From Bifiguratus adelaidae (lineage: Eukaryota; Mucoromycota; Endogonomycetes; Endogonales), in the NCBI GenBank assembly GCA_002261195.1, contig MVBO01000063.1, positions 1 through 64,000 on the forward strand: a stretch of DNA of 64,000 bases. The letters run 5' to 3'. The notes below the pieces were generated by a model that searched no databases, was not told the origin of the DNA, and saw only the letters and a list, made by a program, of their open reading frames with translations. Made by a program: the position numbers and the translations under genes. Of this stretch, positions 1-10,843 are shown one piece after another (the first letter of the stretch is position 1; the number at the start of each line of letters is the position of its first letter).

Positions 1-3
1 TGG

Positions 4-885
4 TCATTCCTGATTTGATTTTGGTGCGTATACTCCACTAATTTCTCGTCGTGAACCAAAGCTCATGCCCGACTGATGTTGTCGTATGAATACGGTCAAC
101 GGCGTCGAGCAAGACACATCTAGATTGCTTACCTGATTTGCTCCTCCCGTGTAGCCATATTGGATGGAGTGGATGGCCTTGCTGGCATTCAATTGTTCTT
201 GGGTAAACTGGACCTCACGCTTGTCCGCTAATTTGGGCCCCAGGTACTAGCAGGGAATGAGTGATTGGCTAGCGACATTGGGCATACATACTGGTGCATC
301 AAATCCATTTTTGTGAGCGTAACGTGATACAGAAAAGATGGCATCGACGACCTAAGTCCGTCGATGAGATGCCAATGCCATCGAGCACATTAGACTTGCC
401 TGTAGCCGATTCTTGTCTTCATAGAGATCGATGGTCTGGAAAAGGTCATGTCGAGGTACGCCAAGAGCTTCACAGCCTTTCAAAAAGGCGGCAATGTTCT
501 CCATCTAATCCTGTTGAGTGCGACTGTTTGCGTCTGATAGGGATTCCTACCTGAACAAAGGGAATGTTTGACTTTTTGTACTTGATGGTGCCTGGACTTA
601 TCTTGTCCATGACTCTATCCACTCGTCAGTCGATCCGCTGGTCCGACATCCGCATCTTCACCTACTTGCACAATATCACCCCATCTTTCAGGCTCTCTTG
701 AAAGTCATCGGATGGAAATGGCTCACCGGACACAAGCTCAAGCCATTCTCGTGCTTGCCGCTCATGCTCGGGATCATACTTTGCATCTAGCCTCTTCTTG
801 ATCTCTACAAACCTTCATCCTCAGTTATACGTCGGTTTCACCCAGCATTTCTCTTACCTCTATCGATGCCATACAAGCGACTCAT
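4..885 (-). CDS. Calponin/transgelin family actin-binding protein (Scp1/Stg1-like)
   Basis: Six exons join into about 190 residues. The start is the ATG at 885-883 (MSRLYGIDR), followed by a charged helix and one calponin-homology domain containing EWLELVSGE, DGVILCKLM and the exon MENIAAFLKGCEALGVPRHD. A linker LGPKLADKREV leads to a C-terminal calponin-like repeat, GMSFGSRREI, and the stop codon is at 4-6. CH domain plus a single calponin repeat is the architecture of fungal transgelins, small cytoplasmic proteins that bind and bundle F-actin in cortical patches. The length fits the family and no defect was seen. The call is firm; actin bundling is known for the family, not shown here. Confidence 0.9.
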
Positions 886-933
886 GGCTTTCAAATTGCC
901 AAATATGACGAGCTTACGCGTCGCCTTTCTTTC

Positions 934-2832
934 ATGCTTTCTTCACTCCAGTTGAACGGGTTAAGCCCATTTGGGCAGGCTACAGGTACAGAGGTGGTGG
1001 TTGGACTGACGCTGATTCCCGTGTCATGGATACTCTACAAGTTTCTCTTCTATCCGCTCTATTTATCTCCACTCTCCAAGATACCTGGACCTCCGGTCTC
1101 GGCTATTCCGTTTACGGGTAACTTTTGGGATATATTCAGCTCAGAGGTGACGTTATCGACGTATTGGATGCCATCTAACGCCAATCTAGGCTGGATATCA
1201 TCAACTCAACTGGTCCTACAAGTTTCCGCGCATGGTGGGTATGTCCGATGCAATGTTTCGGCTATTGACGAACACTAGTACGTGTATCACGGTCTCTTCA
1301 ATATTCCTCGGGTCTTGTTGACGGATCCTGATCTGATTCGAGAGGTCTTGGTGACCAATGCCTACGATTATATCAAGCCTCCGAATGTGATCAAGTTTTT
1401 GGGCAAGATTGTAGGCGAAGGATTGCTGATTGCCGAGGTATGTTGTAGTGATGACAAGGAGAGATGGACTCACCTGTTCTCCAGGGCTCCGCGCACAAGC
1501 ATCAACGCAAGCACATTCAGCCCTCATTTAACCCCTCGGTGTTACGTTCTTTTGTCCCATCCTTCTTTTTGCACTCGGCTGAACTGGTAAATTTGTGGAA
1601 GGTCGATCTCATTGGTGAGGACAAGGCGGAGGTTAATATTTTGGATGGTTGTTCTCGAGCTACACTAGATATTATTGGCACAGCAGGTAGGTGTGTCAAA
1701 GCATACTTGACAGCGGCGTATTGAGTATCTCCACAGGATTCGGATATGCATTCCATGCGATTGAGGACGATGAAGATGCAGAAGGCGAGGAAAGTCCCAC
1801 ATTGCATTGGGCTTACAAGACTCTACTTGGCCCTCGGTCCATGCTTGAGCAATTGTTGCTCACATTCTTGCCCTTCTTCCGAAATCTTCCATTAAAGAGG
1901 AATTTCGCCCATCAAAAGGGTCTCAATGTCATTAGAGACACTAGTCGAGAATTGGTGGAGAAGGCGAAAGAAAGCCGGGCTGCACAAGAAACGACTGAAG
2001 TTGACGACGGCGTGCTGGGTCCCAAGGATCTATTAACCGTGCTTGTGGAGCAAAATGACAAAGGTGGTCTCACTGACGAAGAACTCGTTGGCCAAGTCAT
2101 GACCTTCCTTGTTGCTGGGTAAGAGAGACTTGAGTCTTGCTGTTCATAGGTCCACTCATGGTTCTTTCCAGGCATGAAACTACATCGGTGACACTCACTT
2201 GGTCGTTGTACCAATTGGCTCTTGATCCAGACATTCAAGACAAACTGCGGGCCGAGATCACTCCTCTCTTCTCAAAGATTGACTTCAACTCACCTGACTT
2301 TCCAAATGTGCCGAACCTCCCTACTTATGAAGAGATGAATGCTCTGCCATATCTGAACAATTTTTGCAAAGAGATTCTTCGTCTCATTCCCCCAGTGCCT
2401 TCGACCACACGAGTACCGGCCAAAGACGTGGTCCTCAACGGATATTTCATTCCCAAGGGCACGCCCATGTTCTTTTCACCGGTCGTCACCCATCGACATA
2501 CTCACTTCTGGGGTGACGACGTTATGGATTTTCGGCCTGAGCGCTGGGACGAAGCGCCCGCCAAGGACATCAGTCCATATACCTATTTTCGTGAGTATCT
2601 GGAGCATTCAATGTCATCGCAGCAAAGACTCATTCCCTCGCCAGCTTTCCTTGCCGGGCCCCGCCAATGCATCGGCAACCGATTTGCGCTCATGGAGCTC
2701 AAAGTGTTGCTCTGTACCGTCCTCTATGCCTACAAATTCCACGAGAAACCAGGTTACGTGGTCAGAAAAGCACAAGGCGTTACATGGCGTCCAAAACCAG
2801 GGATGCGTTTAATCATTGAGCGTGCTCAATAA
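934..2832 (+). CDS. Cytochrome P450 monooxygenase
   Basis: Multi-exon microsomal P450 starting at ATG 934. The N-terminus holds a hydrophobic anchor (VVVGLTLIPVSWILYKFLFY) and a proline-rich hinge PLSKIPGPP. The I-helix AG/HETTS motif spans the junction of the exon ending near 2119 and the next one. The ExxR motif is in KEILRLIPP, and the heme-binding loop is FLAGPRQCIGNRF with the cysteine ligand. Introns of about 44-50 nt lie near 1146, 1233 and 1441. The chain of about 510 residues is full length and the key motifs are intact. It would act on the ER membrane with a P450 reductase; the substrate cannot be read from sequence. It is clearly different from the tandem P450 pair at 19.8-23.8 kb. 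Confidence 0.9.
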
Positions 2833-2871
2833 TCTGTATCTACAAATTCCATTCTGCTGTACAAGTTACTC

Positions 2872-4797
2872 CTATAGTGTCATTTGGGTATCGTTTTCTT
2901 GCTTCTGACGATCGACCATCATGGCGACGATACATGTGCCAACTAAGCGCGAATGCTCAATGGGCAACACTTGGACTTTTTGTCGCAGATCATCGTCCAT
3001 TAAAAGATGTAGCGTATCCGTCATCCGCTTATGAAAGGATGGATAGGATTCATAGAGATCGCCACTCACAGCTAAGCATGACTTTCAGTACGCGAACGGG
3101 GCCAGCATTTCTGGACTTACTGATCGTCAACCCATTCTTGGGTACACCCACCCCATCGTCACTCTTGATCCGTCGTAAAGCGCCAGCCGTGAGAGCAGCC
3201 ACCAACTTGGCAGCGCGCGTCCCGATAATTTCACAGACTTTCTTGACGACCTGTCGATCACCCAGCGTGGTGTCCGACAACCCCATCATTTTCTCCAGAA
3301 TAAACGTCGTGTCATCCAATTCCGGGCTCTCGTCAGCCTCGCAGACATAAAGATAGGTTGTATCAAAAGCATAGGAAGCGTTGAGCGCGGGACTGCTTTC
3401 ACCACTGAACAAGACACCAAGATCGATCAGATGGGTAATGACCAGACGCACGAGTTCACCAAGATAGGCACCAGCCGTCATTTTCTCAAACTGGTAAAAG
3501 TGGAGCTTTTGCGACAGACGATCCAGTTGACGATCGTACCACGTGAACGGTAACTGGGTTCTCGAATTGTCGAAACCGCCCCATTCGGTGTTCACGATTT
3601 CGTCCTCGGTGCACGACTTTTTTAGGTCGAGCGACGATAGGGCGGATGTGATCTCGGAGGGCCCGGAAACCGAAGTTCTTCTCGCCTTCTTGGCGTGCGT
3701 ATTCCGTTCATAATAGGAACAGTTGGTGCCAATGTCGTGAACGATCCCGATACGCGTATTCGGATATCGATAGGCATTTGCCAAAAGTGTACATACAGAG
3801 TCTAAAAGTAATAGTGAACACGTGATGGAAAGAACGCACCACAACCTACCATTGACAATCGCTACGATGCGAACATTGAGTCCTTTTTGATCGAAGCTGT
3901 GGTGGAACATTGAAACAACTTCCTTGCCAATACTGTTGCGAAAGCTAAATCCGTGCGCAGCTTCCTTTAACAGACCCTCGTTCAACCGTATTTGTTGGAG
4001 AGGGAACCCAATGCTCATGGCCATGCTGTACATGAAGAGATCCTGACTGGACATCTCAATCTTTTCCAAGAATTCGGCTAGACAGTCGGCTACATAGTCG
4101 CTCAGCACCTCGAAATCGTCTTCGTCCTTGAAGCTATCGGGGATCTGATACTGATGTTGATGGATGGATAGATCAGATGGTGTACCCGTCAGTCGCACAT
4201 AGCACACATTGATGTCCAAGCCAGAGATTTCCAAGGCCAGATAAGTGCCTTTCTCGCGCCCGGTGGGATATCCTATGACACAAGATTAGCCATTCCACCC
4301 ATATTTCCGCCGCGGGGGGATCTTTGCCATCCAGATGAATCCAGGTGAGTAAGCTTTCGCTTGCGTGCGATGAAATCATGCAAAGCGACCGGCCGGCCTC
4401 ACATGTTCGTTATCATCCTGTGCGACCGAAGCATGACTGTCAAAATGGAGGGTGGCGGGACCTTCAGCCGTTTGGCGATAGCCGACGCCTAGGAAGCCAC
4501 AGGACGCGTCTCTATCCCTGCCCACCGATCCAATGATCAAGCAAGCTTACCTGTCACAAAGGTCGGTAGCATCATGACTTCTTGGCCATCTTCCTCTAGT
4601 CCCTTGAGTATCTCATTTTGAAATCCGCGGCTGATATCTTCCAGTCTCTCGACAGACACATCAAACAGTTGTCCAATTCTATCCACCGCTTCCTGTTGCG
4701 CGCTTGTCGCAGCAGAAAGCGTATCCAGCACAGCTGCAGGTCGCTTCACCTTGAGCTGCACAGGCGATGGCTTCTGAAACGAGGTGAACTGAGCCAT
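2872..4797 (-). CDS. Hexokinase-like protein with degenerate phosphate loop
   Basis: Four exons; start ATG 4797 (MAQFTSFQKP), stop at 2872. The full hexokinase fold is readable: PTGREKGTYLALE, GFPLQQ, the spliced VNDSVCTLLA with the catalytic-type Asp, HDIGTNCSYYE, NTEWGGFD, the long C-domain helices, and a final SGDLYESYPSFHKRM. The first phosphate loop, normally LDLGGTNFRV, reads LEISGLDINVCYV, and the sugar-site segment is also divergent. In Aspergillus, atypical hexokinases (HxkC/XprF type) are regulatory rather than catalytic, and this protein could be of that kind. The first intron (about 278 nt, 4274-4551) is long for this window. A CT-rich tract lies directly before the start codon. 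Confidence 0.85.
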
Positions 4798-5379
4798 GGA
4801 GAGAGAGAGAGTGAGATAGAGAGAGGGGGTGTATAGAAGAGACCCAAAAAAGCGAACCAGGCGAGACAAGTGAGACAAATCCGCTAAAAGGGTTGGGCGC
4901 CGCACCCAATTTCCCCCCATCTTTTTTGCTCTCACGCGCGCTTTGGTCGAGGAACCAGACCGCGGCGTTCATCCAAGTGGAAAATGATCTAGAGCCGTAC
5001 ATCGGATCCACGGGACAAGGTTTTTGATAAGACCGTGGAAGAGTAAATGATATTATTACCATGAGTCATGCAGAGGTTTCAAGAGGAGATGGTGGATGTG
5101 ATAGGGTTCTCACGCGTCCAATTGTCCCATCGATCGTCCATCTTTTGATCCAACCCTGTCTAAAGAGCGGGAATGATAGAGAGAGAGAGAGAGCGCACGC
5201 GAGAAAGGCCAAGAGGAACAAGTCCAGGGATATAGAGCCAAAGACAGAGCGCCGATCCAAAAGATGGGCTATTCGTAAGCGTTCCCTTGTTGGCTTTGAA
5301 TCCAATTTTTTGCATGTTCCTTCGCGCGCGAACGCGACCATCGGCGCCAGAGGTGCCAAAGAAAGGTCGAGGGAGAGCA
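4798..5379. promoter_or_regulatory. Divergent intergenic region with GA/CT microsatellites
   Basis: This gap separates the divergent starts of the hexokinase-like gene (4797, minus) and the GT31-GT32 gene (5380, plus). It carries a (GA)n tract at about 4798-4811, read as (CT)n immediately upstream of the minus-strand start codon, and a second (GA)n tract at about 5177-5193. Such tracts often sit in fungal promoters and 5' UTRs. No clear TATA box was found. Confidence 0.5.
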
Positions 5380-8300
5380 ATGTCCCTGTCGACGCTGAAT
5401 GTTCCGCGACGGTTCCACTTGCCCATCATTGCCTTGCGGGGTCTAAGTTCCTTGCCGGCTCTCGTAGGCATAGGGCACAATCTAGGAGGCATGTTTGGAC
5501 AGCCGGTTGCATATACCCAGGGAGATGGACCATTGCCGTATGATCTCAGGAGTGTAGGCTCTGACTACTGGATAGCCACGCTATGGGTGAGTGTGGGGGG
5601 AGGGGGATTCGAAGTGCTTGACGAACGCTGGTGCTAATCTCGACATAGTGCGTCCTTGCCGGATATTGGTCTTGGATATTCACCACGAGCATGACTCGGC
5701 GCTGGCTGTATCACTACGAGATTTCCAACGCCGTTATCCGTCTCTTCACTCTCACCATCGTCAATTGGTCCGTATCCGCCTACATCATTTCTCACTTTGG
5801 TCCGGACGACAACGTCTGGACATGGATGGTCCTCTGCATCATCTTGTTAATATGTAACATAATCAAGCTCGTCATTGGCAATCGCCCCGAGTATCATCGC
5901 AAAAGTGGAGACGCGACAGATCCGGTGCTAAACTACAAGTCAACAGCCGTAAAGGTGTTGGTGATGCCTTTTGCTTTCGTCACGTTTATCACGATGCTTA
6001 CCACAGTGCGGCGGTGGGATCATATGCGTGAGCGTTCGGTTGCACTACATCAGCAGTATGTCATTTCGCCATTACTAGAACAGGCTCATTCTTCATCCAA
6101 TCATAATCTTACCGAATTCACATTTGCATCACCGGACGCCGTCAAAGTCCTGGTCATCGTCCTTTCATCTTGGACACCAAAAGCGTTCAAAAAGAGACAA
6201 ACATTTCGAGAAACGACTGCACGTCTCATGCCTTCGCCTTCTTCCCACGTCCACTTTGCCTACCGATTCGTCTTGGGTGAATGTCCGTCCCACAGATCGG
6301 AGACGCTCATGGCCGACAAGATTGCGCAAGAACAAGCAAAATACAATGACATTCTCATTATTCCCTCATCTGATCTTTACAACGATCTCTCACGCAAGGT
6401 CTATTCTAGCCTGTTGTGGGCCAACGATTACGAATTTGATTATCTTGCCAAAACGGACGATGATATCTTTGTTCGCTTCGATACCCTTGGGAATGAGCTT
6501 GCCGCTCAAGGCAAGCAGTCCCTTTATTGGCAAGGTTTGGGATATTGGTAAGTGAATGTTTCGCTCGCCCTGTTGACCGCAATGTGCTCACGCGGATTCC
6601 ACAAGGGATATTCCTCCGATTCGTAACCTTGAAAACAAAAACGCAGCATTCGACTATCATCTACCCATGTTTCCGCCATTTACAGCTGGAGCCTTATATG
6701 TCTTATCGCGCGATGTTGTGCATCTCGTTGCACGCCGTGCACCGCGTCTTTTCACAAAGAACGAAGATCAAAATCTAGGCATATGGCTGTTCCCGCATAA
6801 TATCAAACCAAAACATGATCGACGTATTCAGCAAGCCGACGTATGCGAGGACGATATGATTGCCAAACATTTCGCGGATGACTTTGACATCAAGAAAGAC
6901 ATGTATGACATGTTCGATAATGTTGCCGAAGGCAGACGCCTTTGCCATGGCTTCAAGCAGCATTTTTGTGCCCTCTGTTATCCATGTCGCGGTAGATCCA
7001 ATCATTGGCGGGATTGGAACTTTGATTGCGACGCCAACAAAGGTGTGACCTTGTTGCATCAACCGCCGGCCACTGCCGTTGTAGAAGGCAGACAATCTGT
7101 CAAGGACAAGATGGACATTTCCATCATGGGCAAAAATGATGAATGGATCATCAAAGGGTTCTTGAGCGTCTTGACATCCGCCTTCTCACAATCACCCGAC
7201 TGGCACCGACTTTACTGGGTTACATGGACGCGAGCAGCTAAAGAATTTGGCGAGCGAGAGTTACACGCACTCGAATCCATTTGGGTACATCGACCAGACG
7301 CAGTTGTCGTTGTTCTATCGTCAACATTGTCGGAGGACATTTTGAAGCTCTATCGAGCTCACGGTTACTCGGCATATCTCGTACCCATCAACAAAGAAGC
7401 ATTGTTGCGGAATCGTTGGTATCTAGGGCCTAATGGCCACACTTGGCTACGCGATTGGGACGAATGGCAAACCTCGCCTCACTTTGTTCATCATCTTGCC
7501 GACTATCTAAAGTATCTCGTCCTTTATCGGTATGGAGGCACCGTGATGGATCTCGACATGATGTGGATGCAAGCGCCACCCAACAATCGTATAGAATTCG
7601 TAGGGGCTGACTACACTTCCGAACCCGCCGATCAAATTTGGTCCCTGGAGAAAGGCCTCTATATATCTACCAAGGTGATGAAGGCTCAACGTGGATGGGC
7701 CATGTTCCGCGAAGTCGCAGAGAAAGCGTTTGCCCCAGGCTACAATCCAGATTGTGGCACGTGCGTGGGGCCGCGCGCCATGACCGCGTTTTTCAAAGGC
7801 AACGCGGCCGAACTCGCAAGAGCTGGCTTTGTCGTCCTGCCTGCCAATGTGTTGTATCCGGTGGGAGCACTGAAGGACGGTCACTACTGGATGAGGCAAC
7901 TGTCCGAAGGATCTCGTAGCAGTCACGTTCCGAGGTCCGACATTGGTATCTCACGCTCTCGAATTCCGTCTTTTCCCAACATCCCTCCCGCCAACTATAC
8001 TCTCAAACTCGTCCTTCCAGAACGCCTCGTCTACTCTCAGTCGATAGCCGAGCCTATCCGCCCTCTGCAATTATCCGAATCACTTCCGCTTGTGACAAAA
8101 CTCTTGGCCCTTCCCCAAGGAGCATTCTATGGCAGCAGTCTCATGTTTATTCAAGGAGGTCCTGGTCAAGTCTCACACGCTAAAATATCCATTCATGCCG
8201 GCCATGGCACAATTCAAACCGGATCCAGCGTAACATCCTCCAAATACAGTCAATTCACCACCGAATTAGTCGAGGTGACACACAAGGATGTCAATCACAT

Positions 8301-8421
8301 CCTGTCTGATCTCGTCTACTCGACCACTGCATCATTACCTGATAGACTTTTCATCAGCATAGAATACCAAAGCCCTGAGCGGCAAATTGTGGAAGGCACC
8401 ATTCCCATCCAGCTTGAATAG
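5380..8421 (+). CDS. Bifunctional membrane glycosyltransferase, GT31-GT32 fusion
   Basis: Three exons (introns near 5587-5647 and 6549-6606) give a chain of about 960 residues. The order is: (1) an N-terminal region with several hydrophobic segments (about residues 45-200, e.g. WMVLCIILLICNIIKLVI); (2) a beta-1,3-glycosyltransferase domain (GT31/Galactosyl_T type) with VLIVLSSW-like start, DDDIFVRFD as the DxD motif, and PPFTAGALYVLS; (3) a GT32-type DXD domain with YLVLYRYGGTVMDLDMMW and CVGPRAMTAFF; (4) a C-terminal beta-rich domain of about 150 residues that I do not recognise. It should act on the lumenal side of the Golgi, adding two sugars or two linkages. The start is the ATG at 5380, in frame with a continuous exon. 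The two catalytic signatures look intact. Confidence 0.8.
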
Positions 8422-8765
8422 AATTAGCAGCTTCTTGTCGCGCAACTACCATTTCCCCATCGTTACAGTCCTTCCCCTTTCAATGCTGTTGCCCCCGAGA
8501 GAGCAATCGGAATTACCCAAGTGCATGGGAGTTCTCTTGAAGCGGGCCTTTCCACCGGGCCAAAGAACACCCCGTAAATGGAAGAAGGATCAACTATCGG
8601 GAACTCCCTTAACCAGCTTACAATCATTCATTAGGCTGAGGTAAGTGGATTTCCTTTCGTGGACAAATTGCTCTCTATCGCACGAGATTGTCAGCGGATG
8701 TGCAGATTTTCAGACGTATATATAAGAAGCCTTGTCCCCACACTTACCTCATCACAACCACAGAC
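8422..8765. promoter_or_regulatory. Intergenic region with TATA box
   Basis: This gap of about 340 nt has no supported gene. It carries a good TATA box (TATATATAAG) near 8717-8726, about 40 nt before the ATG of the next gene. Confidence 0.55.
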
Positions 8766-8993
8766 ATGACACACTATACCAATCCTACTGCTCCATGGCA
8801 TTTCCCTACGCGACCAACACGGGTCACCACAGACAAAAACCCAACGGCTCCCTTCCACCTTAGCAAATCATCTACGCCCCCATCAAGTACCACCTCAAGC
8901 CCTGCTGCGTCCATCTATAGTGTGGATGAAGAAAAATGGTCGACGGATGATGTATCACAAAGCAGTCTGGGTGTATGGAAACGCAAGAATTGA
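8766..8993 (+). CDS. Small hypothetical protein with duplicated NPTAP motif
   Basis: Single-exon ORF of 75 residues from ATG 8766. The sequence contains an internal near-duplication, NPTAPWHFP and NPTAPFHLS, separated by a short Thr-rich spacer. A Ser/Thr/Pro-rich stretch and an acidic tail with VDEEKWSTDDV follow. There is no signal peptide and no membrane segment. A TATA box about 40 nt upstream supports transcription. The 3' end lies 19 nt from the convergent GOST gene. I do not recognise a family; it may be an abundant small disordered protein. Confidence 0.5.
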   Translation: MTHYTNPTAPWHFPTRPTRVTTDKNPTAPFHLSKSSTPPSSTTSSPAASIYSVDEEKWSTDDVSQSSLGVWKRKN

Positions 8994-9012
8994 TTTCCTT
9001 TTGTACATTTGT

Positions 9013-10815
9013 TTAATCATCTACATGGACACTTCTATGTTCCCTTCTCATCATGCCTACCATGTTTTCGTCTCCATCGGTACTGAGTTCGAACGCCTCA
9101 TCGCCATCATCCAGAGTATGCGGTATGCGGGTGTACGGATTGGATTCGTACGGTTGGAATTGATAGCTACGACATCATGTTAGATCGACAACCACGGAGC
9201 TTCCAAAGCCATGACTTACCCTAAAAAGACGTAGAATGCAAATGTCACACATTCATTGACTGTCTCTCCTACCCATCTCACATAGTGATAGGGTAGAGCA
9301 GCATGCAAGAACTGTACAATGAAAAGTGTAATATAGATGTAGGCGACGGTGACCATGTAGAAGGTTGACCAGAGAGATAGCCGTCGCATGTTTTCATATT
9401 CCTTGTCGGGTGAATTCTTGGTTGATCGGAGGAACCTTCTTGTTTGTATGATGGTGCGTAGCATAATGATACCGCCCACCATATCAATCACGGGCAGCCA
9501 ATTGGACTATGAGATGGATGAGCAGGGCTGCGTTCGAGATGAAGACTGTATGCCCTACCCAAGCTTCGTATTGACCTGAACCGATCGCGCTTTCTTGAAT
9601 CACAATTCTCGCGATATTGGCCAACACCTGTATTAGTGTCAGCGCGTTCAATCTCGGTCAAACTACAATTGGATTCACCTGGAGTGGTAATATGGTGAGG
9701 AGAATCAGCTTGTCACGTACTGAGAGAAATGGCTTGATAAACATGTATCCCGACGCTATGAGAATGACTACAACAACACCAAGACAACCCTTCAGCCTAG
9801 TTTACGCGTTAATAGAATGATCTACTTCAATCGGGAACGGCCACACTTACAAGGCAAAGATGTAGAATCCCGTTGTCCATCCATCTGCGGCCTTCCCAAC
9901 ATCCATATAATGATACTTGGCCTATGCAAAATTTCAGGTCGCAGAATCAAACATGTCCAGGCGCCCTTACAGATTGAAACACCTTGTCTGCGGCGGTGAG
10001 TACAAAGAGCGCCAGTCTATACAAACGTCAGCGAAATTGCTCAAAAGGGCTGCCTTCCGCATACTTACAACAACCAATGAGATCGAAACACTTTGGTTTG
10101 GGGTTGTCGCAGCAGCCATATCCATGCACCACTGGCAAAAAGATAGAGCACGGCCATGCATGCATATATTTTAGATAGCGGCATATCGCCTGCACTTAAA
10201 TATCGCGGTCCTGGATTCGTTTCCGTAATCTTGAGCTATGCAACCGCTTGAGCCCAGGTAGCATTGAGCATCTCGTAACATACCCGCATCGAGACGTCTG
10301 ATCGCTGCTTGCAGCTGACAAGATAGACGTACCAGTAGCTCGCCTCCTCCCTTGTCACATCATGACTCCAGTCAAAGCTATCCCGATCCATTCAGTGATC
10401 TATGCTCTTGCCTTAGCATCCTCCTACCTCGCCTTCTGCTCATCCAATGGGAGAATAAACGCATAGCCGTCTTGTACCATCGTTTTGACGGTGTAGTCGT
10501 CCAAAAGACATTGTTCTTCCTCTGGTCTTGCGTTTTCGGGGTAGTCGGTAGCAAAGGTTGGCGGCGATAGTTGAATATAGAACGCAATCTGACCAGGATC
10601 GTCCATAGTGGAGAACTGCCAAGTGTCAACGCTGTGATCCAGACGCAACCTTGCCTTACCTCCAAGTCACTGACCGACAATTCCAACCGTCCGCCCGGCA
10701 AGAACCCAAACTCCGCAGCCAGGATATACTTGCGGTCGTCATGCGTCAGTACTAGCTCCGGCCGAGCGAGCGCAACTACTATCCATTGACATGCGAGAAG
10801 CCAAAGCCATGTCAT
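9013..10815 (-). CDS. GOST-family seven-transmembrane protein (PTM1/GPR107-like)
   Basis: Many short exons. Start ATG 10815 gives a signal peptide (MTWLWLLACQWIVVALA), then a lumenal domain (RKYILAAEFGFLPGG, QIAFYIQLSPPTF), then the family hallmark TNPGPRYLSAGDMPLSKIY at the head of the first membrane helix. Further helices include MVTVAYIYITLFIVQFL and the HYVRW region, and the cytosolic tail YQFQPYESNPYTR ends at the TAA at 9013-9015. This is the Golgi/endosomal GOST fold (GPR107, GPR108, yeast Ptm1), tied to membrane-protein trafficking. The start lies only 28 nt from the divergent ATRIP-like start. Confidence 0.8.
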
Positions 10816-10843
10816 TGTTCAAATAAACGCAGCGCGGTTCTCC

